A stretch of 64,000 bases of DNA from assembly GCA_029959615.1 (NCBI GenBank), contig JASCOD010000008.1, positions 62,001-126,000 on the forward strand. The letters are read 5' to 3'. Within the stretch, counting starts at the first letter, position 1. Each line of letters opens with the position of its first letter. The translations under genes were made by a program, and so were the position numbers. Under the pieces are notes generated by a model, which was not told the DNA's origin, did no database searches, and saw only the letters and a program-made list of their open reading frames with translations. Below are positions 10,297 to 19,753 of the stretch, piece after piece. The DNA comes from Flavobacteriaceae bacterium PS02338. Its GTDB lineage: Bacteria > Bacteroidota > Bacteroidia > Sphingobacteriales > Sphingobacteriaceae.

Positions 10297-10380
10297 CGTC
10301 ATTTCGACGACCGAAGGAGAAGAAATCTAACAATTTGTTCATACATGTAGCTAGATTTCTCTCTGCGTTCGAAATGACGG
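10297..10380. repeat. Palindromic MITE-like repeat, copy 1
   Basis: Perfect 12-bp ends CCGTCATTTCGA and TCGAAATGACGG enclose an inner stem AGAAATCTA / TAGATTTCT, making an 84-bp imperfect hairpin. Two related copies follow at 10427-10520 and 11008-11090, bracketing the GIY-YIG gene. Confidence 0.75.
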
Positions 10381-10426
10381 AAATGGGATAGCTCTGTAGG
10401 TTCTTCGTTGTGTTAGTTAAGATATG

Positions 10427-10520
10427 GCATGATATCGAACGAGGCATGAGGAGAGATCTATCACATTGTTAAGCATGTAGTTAGATTTCTCACTTCGCTG
10501 TGCTTCGTGTCGAAATGACG
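10427..10520. repeat. Palindromic MITE-like repeat, copy 2
   Basis: Shares GAACGAGGCATGAGGAGAGA and TAGATTTCTCAC with the other copies but has less perfect ends. Ends with CGAAATGACG. Boundaries are approximate. Confidence 0.6.
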
Positions 10521-10545
10521 AAATAAGTGCGTTCTTGCTCCAGTA

Positions 10546-10845
10546 CTACCATTCTTTTATCTCCTCCCACAAGTCATTCCAGGATGAATTAAAGGAATTA
10601 ATCAGATTGTCTTTCTTTTCCCTTCGCCATTTTTTGATTTCCTTTTCTCGGTTAATTGCTTCTACTATGTCGTGAAATGTTTCGTAATAAACACAAATTA
10701 TTGCGTTGTACTTCGCGGTAAAAGATTTCGGATACTTCTTCTCTCTATGCTCTATTAAACGGAATAATAGGTCGGAGGTTACGCCTACATAAAGAACAGA
10801 ACGATTGACGTTAGTGAGTATGTATATAACGCCGCCTCTTTGCAT
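10546..10845 (-). CDS. GIY-YIG nuclease-superfamily protein
   Basis: A 99-residue single-domain GIY-YIG protein of the UPF0213/YhbQ-like type. Visible motifs are VIYILTN and LYVGVTSD (the GIY and YIG strands), the Arg in LLFRLIEHR and the Glu in INREKEIKKWRREKK, which together match the catalytic set of the superfamily. Such stand-alone domains are abundant in Bacteroidota; most have no proven role, and nuclease activity is inferred from the fold. It lies between copies 2 and 3 of a palindromic repeat family, which hints that gene and repeats have moved or spread together. Confidence 0.85.
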   Translation of the reverse strand: MQRGGVIYILTNVNRSVLYVGVTSDLLFRLIEHREKKYPKSFTAKYNAIICVYYETFHDIVEAINREKEIKKWRREKKDNLINSFNSSWNDLWEEIKEW

Positions 10846-11007
10846 GGTTTTAATTAGTTAATAAGATCAGATAATTTGATATAATTCTTTACTAGTTATT
10901 AGATTTAGCTTTGCTGATTTTCAATTCTCTACGTCTTACCTCCTTACCGAAAAGGACGGAAGAGGTAACGCCTCTGTAAGTTCTTCGTTATACTAATTCA
11001 CGTATGC

Positions 11008-11090
11008 CGTCATCTCGAACGAGGCACGAGGAGAGATCTAGCAATTTGTTTATGAATGTAGCTAGATTTCTCTCTGCGTTCTAAATGACG
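11008..11090. repeat. Palindromic MITE-like repeat, copy 3
   Basis: CGTCAT and ATGACG ends, with the inner AGAGATCTAGC and GCTAGATTTCTCT segments, match copy 1 closely. It ends just before the stop of the SRPBCC gene. Between the GIY-YIG gene and this copy (10846-11007) I see no other feature. Confidence 0.7.
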
Positions 11091-11096
11091 AGTTGC

Positions 11097-11534
11097 TTAA
11101 CCCTCCGCTAACCTCTTAACCTTTTCCAAAGCTTTTGGCCAGGTATCTTCAAAATAATTTTTGTGGTCTTCGGGTGTATCCATTTCTACACTCAGTAAAG
11201 ATTTTCCATCTTTAGTGCTTAACTTGTAGTTTTCATAAACATCAGCCCATTTCTTTACCTCTTCGCTATCATAATCTTCTATACCATTTTTATAGCTGCC
11301 TAAATGATGAATAGAGATGTACTCATTAGGGATATGTTCTGCAATTTTTGACACCATTCCATCACCCTCCGCATTCAGAAATAAGACTTTGCTGCCTACT
11401 TGCCAATCGGTTACAGCTTTAGAGCCTTCAGAGAAAGGGGCAGTCCATTTAGGATAGGTAGTTTCTCCAAGAAGAATGTCCCAAATTTTTTCTTTTGGAG
11501 CATCAATTTCAATTTTAAAATATATTCTTTCCAT
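11097..11534 (-). CDS. SRPBCC-fold (AHSA1/START-like) protein
   Basis: A 145-residue protein of the SRPBCC superfamily, a helix-grip fold that binds hydrophobic ligands. The N-terminus KIEIDAPKEKIWDILLGETTYPKWTAPF is a typical AHSA1-like opening, with the Trp residues and TYPKW block, and the C-terminal helix DTWPKALEKVKRLAEG closes the cavity. Ligand unknown. It is followed on the same strand (reading direction) by repeat DNA; the VOC gene upstream is co-oriented but separated by about 100 bases of AT-rich DNA containing an imperfect inverted pair (CCACAGATGCACAGATTTTT and its complement-like partner). Confidence 0.8.
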   Translation of the reverse strand: MERIYFKIEIDAPKEKIWDILLGETTYPKWTAPFSEGSKAVTDWQVGSKVLFLNAEGDGMVSKIAEHIPNEYISIHHLGSYKNGIEDYDSEEVKKWADVYENYKLSTKDGKSLLSVEMDTPEDHKNYFEDTWPKALEKVKRLAEG

Positions 11535-11637
11535 CGTTTTAGATTTTTAGCCACAGATGCACAGATTTTTTACTTGAGTAAAATAGATTTCAAATTATAA
11601 ATATCATTATTTGTGTATCTGTGGCAGACTAACTTTA

Positions 11638-12048
11638 TTAACTGAATTTACTAAAATCCATGAACAGAACATTCCATTTGTGCTCATCCAAATCGGTAAA
11701 ACCACCGCCGTACATCCAACTATCTTTCTCGCTACCTTTGGCATAAATATAGCCGCCGGCAGCTTCGGCCTTTGCTAAAATTTCGTCTACCTCCGTTACG
11801 CTTTCTGCATCAATAGAAATTAAACATTCTGTAGCATTAGTCAAATCAGCTCTTTTAAAAGAGGTGAAACTATTAAACACTTCATCGGTAAAAAAGTTGA
11901 TGATAAAATCTTTCTGTCCAATTTTGAAAGATGCCATGGTTTCGCTTTGAGGAGCATGCGTATTTAAACTGAAACCGATTTTAGTAAAGAAATCGGTGGT
12001 TTTTTGGATGTTTTTAACAGGCAGGTTAAGCCAAATTTCTTTTGTCAT
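11638..12048 (-). CDS. VOC-superfamily (glyoxalase/bleomycin-resistance-like) protein
   Basis: A 136-residue vicinal-oxygen-chelate fold protein. Residues TKEIWLNLPVKNIQKTTDFF and the paired beta-alpha-beta-beta-beta units are typical of the extradiol-like branch often annotated as lactoylglutathione lyase-like in Bacteroidota. The C-terminus GGFTDLDEHKWNVLFMD contains the usual D-x-D-x-H-x-W metal-ligand region. I start it at ATG 12048; the in-frame extension to 12120 encodes an unrelated stretch. Substrate unknown. Confidence 0.8.
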   Translation of the reverse strand: MTKEIWLNLPVKNIQKTTDFFTKIGFSLNTHAPQSETMASFKIGQKDFIINFFTDEVFNSFTSFKRADLTNATECLISIDAESVTEVDEILAKAEAAGGYIYAKGSEKDSWMYGGGFTDLDEHKWNVLFMDFSKFS

Positions 12049-12134
12049 GGTTTGATTATTTTGGTGAGTATATCCAAATTTCAAGAAAATTATTGGTAAA
12101 TGACGGGCTGAAAAGGACAAAGAAAGGTGTATTT

Positions 12135-12167
12135 CAGACAGTATTAATTTTTGTAAGCGACTGTCTG
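12135..12167. promoter_or_regulatory. 8-bp inverted repeat upstream of blaI-like gene
   Basis: CAGACAGT and ACTGTCTG form a perfect dyad with a 17-base spacer, about 125 bases before the BlaI-type gene. It could be an operator or a weak terminator for the divergent side; no T-run follows. Confidence 0.35.
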
Positions 12168-12257
12168 CTAGAAAATTTCATCCATCGTGCAACAAAATAT
12201 TTATTTTCTCATCTAATGTAAGTACTCGATATATGTTATAAAAAAGCAAGCCTAAAA

Positions 12258-12288
12258 TTTGCTTCGTACGAAAGTTATCCTACCTTTG
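12258..12288 (+). promoter_or_regulatory. Bacteroidota-type promoter of the blaI-M56 operon
   Basis: TTTG at 12258-12261 and TACCTTTG at 12281-12288, 19 bp apart, match the TTTG / TAnnTTTG consensus exactly. Expected transcription start falls at or next to the ATG (12293), implying a leaderless or nearly leaderless message. Confidence 0.75.
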
Positions 12289-12292
12289 TTTT

Positions 12293-12685
12293 ATGCAAGA
12301 GAATAAGCTGAAGAATACGATCCCTGAACCAACCCGAGCAGAGTTAGAAATATTACAAGTTCTATGGGAATTTGGTGCTAGTACTGTACGTTTTGTGAAC
12401 GATGAACTGAATAAACAGCGAGACGTGAACTATACCTCTACCTTAAAGCAAATGCAAATTATGGCCGACAAGGGAATTTTAAAGCGTGACGAAAGCCAGA
12501 TGAAACATATTTATGCGCCAGTTCAAGCCGAAATCAAGACCAAAGACCAGCTCTTAGACAGGTTTGTAAATACATTATACAAAGGTTCTACTACAAATTT
12601 GGTGATGCAGCTTTTGGGCAATGAAAAAACATCGAAGAAGGAATTGGAGGAGATTAAAAAAATGTTGAACGATTTAGAAAAGTAA
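12293..12685 (+). CDS. BlaI/MecI-family transcriptional repressor
   Basis: A 130-residue winged-helix repressor. The opening EPTRAELEILQVLWEFGASTV and the recognition region NYTSTLKQMQIMADKGILKRDE are typical of BlaI/MecI, and the C-terminal half carries the dimerisation helices. Family members are cleaved after signalling by a membrane M56 peptidase, which is exactly what follows 30 bases downstream. In Bacteroidota such pairs usually control envelope or TonB-related genes rather than beta-lactamase; the outer-membrane barrel at 14315 is the likely target because it sits in the same operon. No beta-lactamase gene is nearby. Confidence 0.92.
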   Translation: MQENKLKNTIPEPTRAELEILQVLWEFGASTVRFVNDELNKQRDVNYTSTLKQMQIMADKGILKRDESQMKHIYAPVQAEIKTKDQLLDRFVNTLYKGSTTNLVMQLLGNEKTSKKELEEIKKMLNDLEK

Positions 12686-12715
12686 AAGAATTCAAAATAT
12701 AAAGCAACCAGGATT

Positions 12716-14290
12716 ATGGAATTTCAATGGTTAAACTTTTTGCCTACAGATTGGATGAATGCACTTTACAGTACGTTATTCCATTCACTTTGGATAGGTG
12801 TGGTGATGGCATTGTTTGCAGGTATCGTTATCATTGGCACTAAAAACAGCAGACCATCTTTAAGGTACAACCTGTTAACAGCATTGCTTGGAGTGTTCTC
12901 TCTGAGCATGATGTTTGTATTTTACCAATCGCTCAATAAAGTTAACTTACTTTCTGGTTATTTAAATCCAGAAGCTTCAAATTCAAATCAGCTTTTCAAA
13001 ATCAATTTTGCGAGTGATATCAATAATGTTTTAGCCATGCTGGGCACTTACGCTAATCAGCTTTTAATGGTTTGGTTTGGCGTTATTTTTATCAAAGCAA
13101 TAAAGTTGATGATCGGTTTGCGAGGTGTTCATCACTTGAGGCATTCGAAGGTTTTTGATGCGGGAGCTTATTGGCAAAATAAGGTCAATGAGCTGTCGCA
13201 ACAATTGTACATTAAACAAAGTGTACAAATTCTGCAATCTGGCATTGCTAAAATACCAATGGTGATTGGGCATTTTAAACCCATTATTTTAATGCCTGTT
13301 GGGATGTTGAATCATTTGAGTTTAACTGAGGTGGAAGCAATTCTAAGTCACGAATTGGCACACATTAAACGTAGAGATTACTTAGTAAACATTCTCCAAA
13401 ACATATTAGAGGTATTGTTTTTCTTCAATCCAGCTGTTTTATGGATATCTAAAATGATCAAAGACGAAAGAGAAAACTGTTGTGATGATTTAGCGATTTC
13501 TTGTACCAATGATAAAAATGGTTACCTCAAAGCTTTGGTTTCCTGTCAGGAATTTAACCTAAATGCTACTGGCTTTGCTATGTCTATGGCAAATGGAAAA
13601 GGACAGCTGATTGCTCGTATCCGCAGAATTGCCTTTAATAAAAAGGCCTCGTTAGGTGGTGTAGAGAAAATGATGTTAGCTATGTCGCTGCTGTTAGTTT
13701 TTGCTTTGAGTGTAGCTTTTACATTGAGTGAAAAGCCAGATTCAGTAGTTGATGTAGCGGGAAAAACTGCGCAAACTGTGAGAAAGCACAATACAACAGA
13801 AATAGTGACGACAAGCACAAGTACTCTTAAAGCACTAAAGCCAATTGAAGCTAAAGTTGTTGCTTTAACAAAGGAAACCAAAAACATAAATAATGTGGGT
13901 TTACTTGCAACTATTACAGAGGACAGAAACATAAGTAAGGCGAATGAAGCGCCTGAAACTTGTGCTAAAGTAGATCCAGTTAAATCGGTTCAGTTTTATG
14001 TTCCGCCTGTTTCAAAGACGGTAAGTACCACTATTTCTACCACCACAACGACGGTAAAAGTAGATGGAAAAGTAACAGTGCATGTAACATATCATGATAA
14101 GGATGCGAGAAGCGATATTAAAAGAGATTTGCTAAATGATAGCATTATTATAATTGGAGAAAATCCAAGTTATATTTTGAATAGAGATGAGATGTTGGTA
14201 AATGGCGTAAAACAGGACGCCTGCATACATCAGAAATATAAAGAAAAATACATAACCAGACCTGATACGCAATATCGTATCGGAAGTTAA
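12716..14290 (+). CDS. M56-family (BlaR1/MecR1-like) membrane metallopeptidase
   Basis: A 524-residue inner-membrane zinc peptidase and signal transducer paired with the upstream repressor. Membrane segments occur near residues 15-40, 60-75, 95-130 and around 320-340. The catalytic motif is SHELAHIKRRD (HExxH), with the second-helix ligand block KDERENCCDD downstream. Instead of the penicillin-binding sensor of BlaR1, the C-terminal periplasmic part (about 345-524) is a Thr/Lys-rich low-complexity stretch followed by a short ordered tail, so the signal is not a beta-lactam by this evidence. It is 30 bases after blaI and 24 before the barrel gene. Confidence 0.9.
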   Translation: MEFQWLNFLPTDWMNALYSTLFHSLWIGVVMALFAGIVIIGTKNSRPSLRYNLLTALLGVFSLSMMFVFYQSLNKVNLLSGYLNPEASNSNQLFKINFASDINNVLAMLGTYANQLLMVWFGVIFIKAIKLMIGLRGVHHLRHSKVFDAGAYWQNKVNELSQQLYIKQSVQILQSGIAKIPMVIGHFKPIILMPVGMLNHLSLTEVEAILSHELAHIKRRDYLVNILQNILEVLFFFNPAVLWISKMIKDERENCCDDLAISCTNDKNGYLKALVSCQEFNLNATGFAMSMANGKGQLIARIRRIAFNKKASLGGVEKMMLAMSLLLVFALSVAFTLSEKPDSVVDVAGKTAQTVRKHNTTEIVTTSTSTLKALKPIEAKVVALTKETKNINNVGLLATITEDRNISKANEAPETCAKVDPVKSVQFYVPPVSKTVSTTISTTTTTVKVDGKVTVHVTYHDKDARSDIKRDLLNDSIIIIGENPSYILNRDEMLVNGVKQDACIHQKYKEKYITRPDTQYRIGS

Positions 14291-14314
14291 ACCAAAACCG
14301 TTAAACTGCTTTTA

Positions 14315-16765
14315 ATGAAATCTAAATTCAAGGTTATAATTACCTTATGGCTAGCTATTGCCTCAACTTTTGCTTACGCACAAACTACTTCTATTATCAA
14401 CGGAAAAATTACAGATGGCAATTTGAAACCACTTGATTTGGTTACGGTTGCTTTATTTAAGGCTAAAGATAGTGTGTTAGTTAAGACTGTTTTTACAGAA
14501 GCCGATGGTAAATTCTCTTTCGATAAAGTGGCGAACGGCAGTTATCAGGTGAGGGCTATGTTGGTGGGTTACGTAAATTATCGGAGCGAAGTCATCATCG
14601 TCAACGAAAATAATGCTACAATTTATTTGGGTGACTTGAAGCTCAATTCGGCTACAAAAACTTTAAATGAGGTAAATATTGTGGCTAAGAAGCCCTTTGT
14701 AGAAAGGAAAATAGACAGAACTGTGGTGAATGTTGACGCCTTGATCTCTAATGCAGGAACTTCTGCGCTAGATGTTTTAGAGAAATCGCCGGGAGTAAGT
14801 GTAGACCAAAATGGAAGTATTAGCTTAAAAGGAAAACAAGGCGTAATGATCTTTATTGATGATAAACCTAGCTATCTTTCTGGTGCAGATTTAGAAAATT
14901 ATTTGCGCTCTTTGCCATCATCAATGGTAGATCAAATAGAACTGATGACCAATCCGCCAGCAAAATATGATGCGGCTGGAAATGCTGGTGTAATCAATAT
15001 CAAAACTAAGAAAGACAAAGCGGTTGGCTTTAATGGCTCGGTAAATCTGAGTTTAAATCAAGGTGAAAAAACACGATCTAACAACAGCATTAACTTAAAC
15101 TATCGTAAAAACAAACTCAATTTCTTTGGGAATTTTGGCTATAATTTGAGCAATAGTTTTACTGATTTAGATTTAAACCGCACGTACAAAAAAGCCGATG
15201 GTAGCGTAGATTACTTCTTTAACCAAAATTCATATTTTCAAAGACATGGCAATACTTTTAATGGTACTGCTGGAATGGATTTTTATCAATCTGATTTTAC
15301 AACTTGGGGCGTAGTTTTAAGAGGGAATTTAAGGAATGCAGATAATGTTAATGACAACACAAGTAATTTGCTCAATCCATCGATGGTAAGATATTCGAGC
15401 ATTGTTGCCAAGAACATGGACGATGTTAATTTCAAAAACGGAGGTGTCAATATCAATTATCGACATAAATTCGGAAAAACAGATAAAGAAATTACCGTAG
15501 ATGGCGACTATATTAACTACAATACCAGAACAGATCAACAATATTTTAATGACACTTATTTGGGTGACGGCACTTTAACATTACAGGATTTGTTAACCGG
15601 ACATTTGCCAGCAAAAATTAATATCTATAGCTTAAAATCAGACTACTCGCAAAATTTAACCAAAAACTGGAAGATGGATGGTGGTGTGAAATCTAGCTAT
15701 ATTAAAACCAATAACGTAGCTAGCTACTTTTTAACAGCTAACAATGTGACTTCGCCAGATTACGATAAAAGCAACCACTTTATATACAGTGAAAATATCA
15801 GCGCTGCTTATCTAAATTTAAGTTCTGAAGGAAAGAGATTTTCGGTACAAGCGGGTTTAAGAGTAGAAGGAACGATTTCGAAAGGGCATCAGTTGGGTAA
15901 CATTATGAAACCAGATTCTAGTTTCAAGAGAAGCTACATCAATGCTTTTCCAACCTTGTATTTCTCTTATAAGTTAGACACCACCTCTACTCATCAAATT
16001 GGATTAAACTACGGTAGACGAATAGATAGGCCGTTCTATCAAGACTTAAATCCATTTTATTCTCCATTGGATAAATTCACTTATTATGTAGGTAATCCCT
16101 TTTTGAAACCGTCATTTACGCAAACCATTGAGTTGTCGCATACCTATAAAAATAAAATTACTACAGCATTGAGTTATAACCATACCCGCGACCAAGTTAA
16201 TGAGACTATAGAAATTGTAGATGGAACTTATTACAGCCGACCAGCCAATATTGGTAAACAGCAGGTTTATAATGCGTCGGTTGATGCGAACTTAGATTTT
16301 ACGAAATGGTTGGGCTTACATTGGTTTGGACAGTATACTTACATCCATTCTCAGAGTGATTTTTATACTGGATTTCTTAATACTAAGGGCGGTTTCTTTT
16401 CAAGTAATGGACAGCTACAATTAAAGTTAAATAAAGGTTGGAGTGGAGAAGTGAACTACAGATATCAAACTAAATTAAGAAATGTACAGTTCGAAATTGG
16501 TAAGGTTTACGATATGGGGTTAGCGGTTCAAAAGAAGCTTTCTACAAGCAGTACCTTACGGTTAAGTGCAACAGATATTTTCCAGACTAGAGCTATTAAC
16601 GGTATAATTAATAATCTTAATTTAACCGAAGCTAATTGGAGAAATAGAGGAGATTTTACAACTGTTGCTGTGAGTTATACGTATAGATTTGGTAAAGCGA
16701 TTAGCAATTTGCGCAGGCATAATGCAGATGGGGCTCAAACCGAACAAAACAGGGTTAAAAACTAG
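14315..16765 (+). CDS. Outer-membrane beta-barrel protein (TonB-receptor-like)
   Basis: An 816-residue outer-membrane protein with signal peptide (cleavage near FAYAQ), carboxypeptidase-regulatory-like domain (about 25-110), plug-type domain (DVLEKSPGVSVDQNGSISL, with IELMTNPPAKYDAAGNAGVI) and a barrel of the outer-membrane beta-barrel family usual in Sphingobacteriales. Third gene of the blaI-M56 operon, so its level is probably set by that repressor. Ligand unknown. No SusD partner. Confidence 0.85.
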   Translation: MKSKFKVIITLWLAIASTFAYAQTTSIINGKITDGNLKPLDLVTVALFKAKDSVLVKTVFTEADGKFSFDKVANGSYQVRAMLVGYVNYRSEVIIVNENNATIYLGDLKLNSATKTLNEVNIVAKKPFVERKIDRTVVNVDALISNAGTSALDVLEKSPGVSVDQNGSISLKGKQGVMIFIDDKPSYLSGADLENYLRSLPSSMVDQIELMTNPPAKYDAAGNAGVINIKTKKDKAVGFNGSVNLSLNQGEKTRSNNSINLNYRKNKLNFFGNFGYNLSNSFTDLDLNRTYKKADGSVDYFFNQNSYFQRHGNTFNGTAGMDFYQSDFTTWGVVLRGNLRNADNVNDNTSNLLNPSMVRYSSIVAKNMDDVNFKNGGVNINYRHKFGKTDKEITVDGDYINYNTRTDQQYFNDTYLGDGTLTLQDLLTGHLPAKINIYSLKSDYSQNLTKNWKMDGGVKSSYIKTNNVASYFLTANNVTSPDYDKSNHFIYSENISAAYLNLSSEGKRFSVQAGLRVEGTISKGHQLGNIMKPDSSFKRSYINAFPTLYFSYKLDTTSTHQIGLNYGRRIDRPFYQDLNPFYSPLDKFTYYVGNPFLKPSFTQTIELSHTYKNKITTALSYNHTRDQVNETIEIVDGTYYSRPANIGKQQVYNASVDANLDFTKWLGLHWFGQYTYIHSQSDFYTGFLNTKGGFFSSNGQLQLKLNKGWSGEVNYRYQTKLRNVQFEIGKVYDMGLAVQKKLSTSSTLRLSATDIFQTRAINGIINNLNLTEANWRNRGDFTTVAVSYTYRFGKAISNLRRHNADGAQTEQNRVKN

Positions 16766-16890
16766 TTGTTCCTAAAACAGAAGATGATTTATAGCTTAGA
16801 AAGAAGAATTTTTAGCTGGGTTTTGGTCGCACTAGAGACCTTGTATAAGATTTAAATTATCAATAACTTCGTGTACCTTTCAGCACTAAG

Positions 16891-19734
16891 ATGAAAACGA
16901 AGTATTTGTTCGCTCTATTGATTTTTATCCTGCTTGCATTTAAGCAGGACAAAATAGAACTGCCTTCGCAAAAAACAAAATTTAAACTTCCAACGGGAAT
17001 AACCGTAAATGACTATCTGCCGAATACATTAGTCATCAAATTTAAAGAAGGCACTAGATTAGATGTAGCTACACAAAGCACCGAAAAACAACTCAGCACT
17101 AGTGGTATTTCTTTAACGATTTTAGCACCAATTTTCAATGAAAGTGCAAAGGCTAATGAGGTTTTAGGGAAAAATGATTTCCATGCTGAAAGTTACTACC
17201 AAGCAAAATATTCTGGTGACGCCAAGATAGAAACGGTAATTAACACGTTGTTGCAAGATGAAAATATTGCTTATGCAGAACCAAGTTATATTCACACGAC
17301 CTGGTACACACCCAATGATGCTTCTTATGCAACGCAGTACTATTTGCCACAAGTAAAGGCATCGCAAGCTTGGGATGTATCTAAAAACTCTTCCGGAGTG
17401 ATTATCGGAATTGTGGATACTGGTTCGGAGATTACACATCAGGATTTAGCAGCAAACATCTATTATAATACAGCAGATCCAGTAAATGGCATTGACGATG
17501 ATGGCGACGGTTATGTAGATAATTATGCCGGCTGGGATTTATGTGGTGCTTCTGCAACGACAATGATTGGTGATAATGATTCGAATGTGAAAAGTAGCGA
17601 TGCTGATCATGGTGTGCATGTGAGTGGCATTGCAGGGGCTGTAACAGATAATGGAATTGGTGTGGCTAGTTTAGCTTATAATGCAAAACTACTTATTGTA
17701 AAAGCGGGTGCCGATGATAGTCCCAGATCAATCTATAAAGGTTATGAGGGGATTAAGTATGCTGCCGACAAGGGTGCGCAAATCATCAACTGCTCTTGGG
17801 GTGGTGTAGGTGGAGGTCAGTTTGGACAAGAAATGGTTAATTATGCCATCAGTAAGGGTTGTTTAGTGGTAGCTGCTGCAGGAAATTCAGGTAATGATAT
17901 TCCGATTTATCCAGCTGCTTTTGATGGAGTGCTTGCCGTAGCTAATTTGAATTCAAATGATACAAAAGGTTCATCCTCAAATTATGGTACATATGTAGAT
18001 ATCTCGGCGCCTGGGCAATCAATTTACAATACTGTTTTTGGAAACACTTATGGGTTTAAATCCGGCACCTCTATGGCTGCTCCGTTGGTGGCTAGTGCTG
18101 CCGCTTTGTTAAAAGCGAAGTATCCTAATTATACTGGCTTACAGATAGGTGAGCTTTTAAGGGCAACGGCGGATAATATAGATGCGCAAAATCCCAATCA
18201 TCTTAATTTATTGGGAAAAGGTCGTTTAAATGCTTATCGGGCACTTACAGAAAATGCGGCTTCAGTTCGTTATCAAAGCGTTACTATTACAGATCAAAGT
18301 TTGGGTAATAGAGCGCCTGGCAAAGAGATTACCATGCAATTTGCCTTAAAGAATTTCTTAATTCCGGTAACGGGATTGAATGTAAATATTTCTAGTAATA
18401 GTGCTTACATAGAGGTTATAGATCAGAATATAAGCGTAGGAAACTTTAATAGCTTGGAGACAAAAACTGCAATTGGCCCGGTGAGGGTAAAAGTATTGTC
18501 CAACGCTCCTGAAAATCATGAAGTAATTTTTACTTTAAGATATACTGGAAATGGGGGGGCTTATACAGATTCTGAAAGTTTTAAAACCGTAGTGGCGTTA
18601 GATTATCTAAACATTTCCGTTAACAAAATCAGTACTACGCTTACCTCAAACGGTAGGGTAGGATATAGTAAAGCTAATGCTACTGCGGGTTTAGGTTTTA
18701 TATATAAAGACGAAAACATGCTTTATGAAGCAGCTTTGCTGATAGCAAAATCTGAAAATCAGGTGATGAACAATGCCAGAACTGATGCGAGTTATAGCGA
18801 AGATTTTGGAAGGCAACAAACAGCAGCGATGGTAACGTCTACGCAAGCAGCGTTTGAAGGGAGTAGTGTGTTTACAGATGCCAACAGCGCCAATCCAATA
18901 GGACTAAAGGTAGTTTCTAGAGCTCTGGCCTTCAATACTAGTGCTGATGATAAATATGTAATTGTAGAATATGAGATTGTAAATAACAGTAATGCAAATC
19001 TGCAAAATATCTATACAGGTTTATTTACCGATTGGGATTTAGATGAATCTTCGGCAAATGCAACAGCCTATGATGCTGGTACTAAAACCGCCTACGTATT
19101 TGCAAAGAAAAATATTTCTTACCCTTACGCTGGGATACGCTTGTTAAATCATTCTGCAGCTCCTGCTTATTATCCTTTGTCTTATCAATTGCCTAATTCT
19201 TTTTTGTCAGATAATGTATTTACAATCGCTGAAAAGTATAAGACTTTAAGCTCTGGTATACAGGCCGCAGGACTGGGCTTAAATACTACCGATGGTTATG
19301 ATGTGATGTTCACTTTAGGAAGTGGTCCATATGATATTCCAAAAAATGGTTCTATCAAATTAGCTTATGCTTTTTTAGCGGGAGATAACCAAAATGAATT
19401 AATTACCATTGGCAATGCAGCTCAAGCTAAATATGAAACATTAAAGCCCTTGCCCACTACGGTTACGCCTACAGCCTATGCTTTAGGGCAAAATTACCCT
19501 AACCAAGCAAAAACGTTTACCTATATTCCGATAGATTTGCCCGAGAAAGCAAATGTTGATCTTACGATTTACGATGTGAGAGGGAGAAAGGTTAGTAAAG
19601 TAACAAACGGTATTTTAGATGCTGGTAGCTATCGTTTCTATGTAGATACGAGTAGGTTTCCAAGCGGAGTTTATTCTTACGAATTAAAAACACCAAGCTA
19701 TAAATATGCTAAAAAGATGATGGTAGCGAGATAA
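16891..19734 (+). CDS. Subtilisin-like serine protease (S8) with type IX secretion signal
   Basis: A 947-residue secreted or cell-surface subtilase. Order of parts: signal peptide (MKTKYLFALLIFILLAF), pro-region (to about 150, inhibitor-I9-like), S8 catalytic domain with Asp in IVDTGSEITHQD, His in DHGVHVSGIAG and Ser in SGTSMAAPLVASAAAL, a long beta-rich middle region, and a C-terminal sorting domain (last ~80 residues: ALGQNYPNQAKTF, TIYDVRGRKV, LDAGSYRFYVD, SGVYSYEL). That last module is a type A T9SS domain, so export is through the type IX machinery and the domain is removed on secretion. A weak TACCTTTC box at 16874-16881 may be its promoter. Confidence 0.92.
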   Translation: MKTKYLFALLIFILLAFKQDKIELPSQKTKFKLPTGITVNDYLPNTLVIKFKEGTRLDVATQSTEKQLSTSGISLTILAPIFNESAKANEVLGKNDFHAESYYQAKYSGDAKIETVINTLLQDENIAYAEPSYIHTTWYTPNDASYATQYYLPQVKASQAWDVSKNSSGVIIGIVDTGSEITHQDLAANIYYNTADPVNGIDDDGDGYVDNYAGWDLCGASATTMIGDNDSNVKSSDADHGVHVSGIAGAVTDNGIGVASLAYNAKLLIVKAGADDSPRSIYKGYEGIKYAADKGAQIINCSWGGVGGGQFGQEMVNYAISKGCLVVAAAGNSGNDIPIYPAAFDGVLAVANLNSNDTKGSSSNYGTYVDISAPGQSIYNTVFGNTYGFKSGTSMAAPLVASAAALLKAKYPNYTGLQIGELLRATADNIDAQNPNHLNLLGKGRLNAYRALTENAASVRYQSVTITDQSLGNRAPGKEITMQFALKNFLIPVTGLNVNISSNSAYIEVIDQNISVGNFNSLETKTAIGPVRVKVLSNAPENHEVIFTLRYTGNGGAYTDSESFKTVVALDYLNISVNKISTTLTSNGRVGYSKANATAGLGFIYKDENMLYEAALLIAKSENQVMNNARTDASYSEDFGRQQTAAMVTSTQAAFEGSSVFTDANSANPIGLKVVSRALAFNTSADDKYVIVEYEIVNNSNANLQNIYTGLFTDWDLDESSANATAYDAGTKTAYVFAKKNISYPYAGIRLLNHSAAPAYYPLSYQLPNSFLSDNVFTIAEKYKTLSSGIQAAGLGLNTTDGYDVMFTLGSGPYDIPKNGSIKLAYAFLAGDNQNELITIGNAAQAKYETLKPLPTTVTPTAYALGQNYPNQAKTFTYIPIDLPEKANVDLTIYDVRGRKVSKVTNGILDAGSYRFYVDTSRFPSGVYSYELKTPSYKYAKKMMVAR

Positions 19735-19753
19735 CTTCTTGGTTAATCGCTTA

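Noticed and set aside
13546..13932. 128-residue minus-strand frame within the M56 peptidase gene
   Set aside because: Arises opposite a Thr/Lys-rich coding stretch; no start signal or family pattern.
12293..14290. Beta-lactam resistance operon
   Set aside because: No beta-lactamase gene and no penicillin-binding sensor domain; only the regulator and peptidase families are shared.
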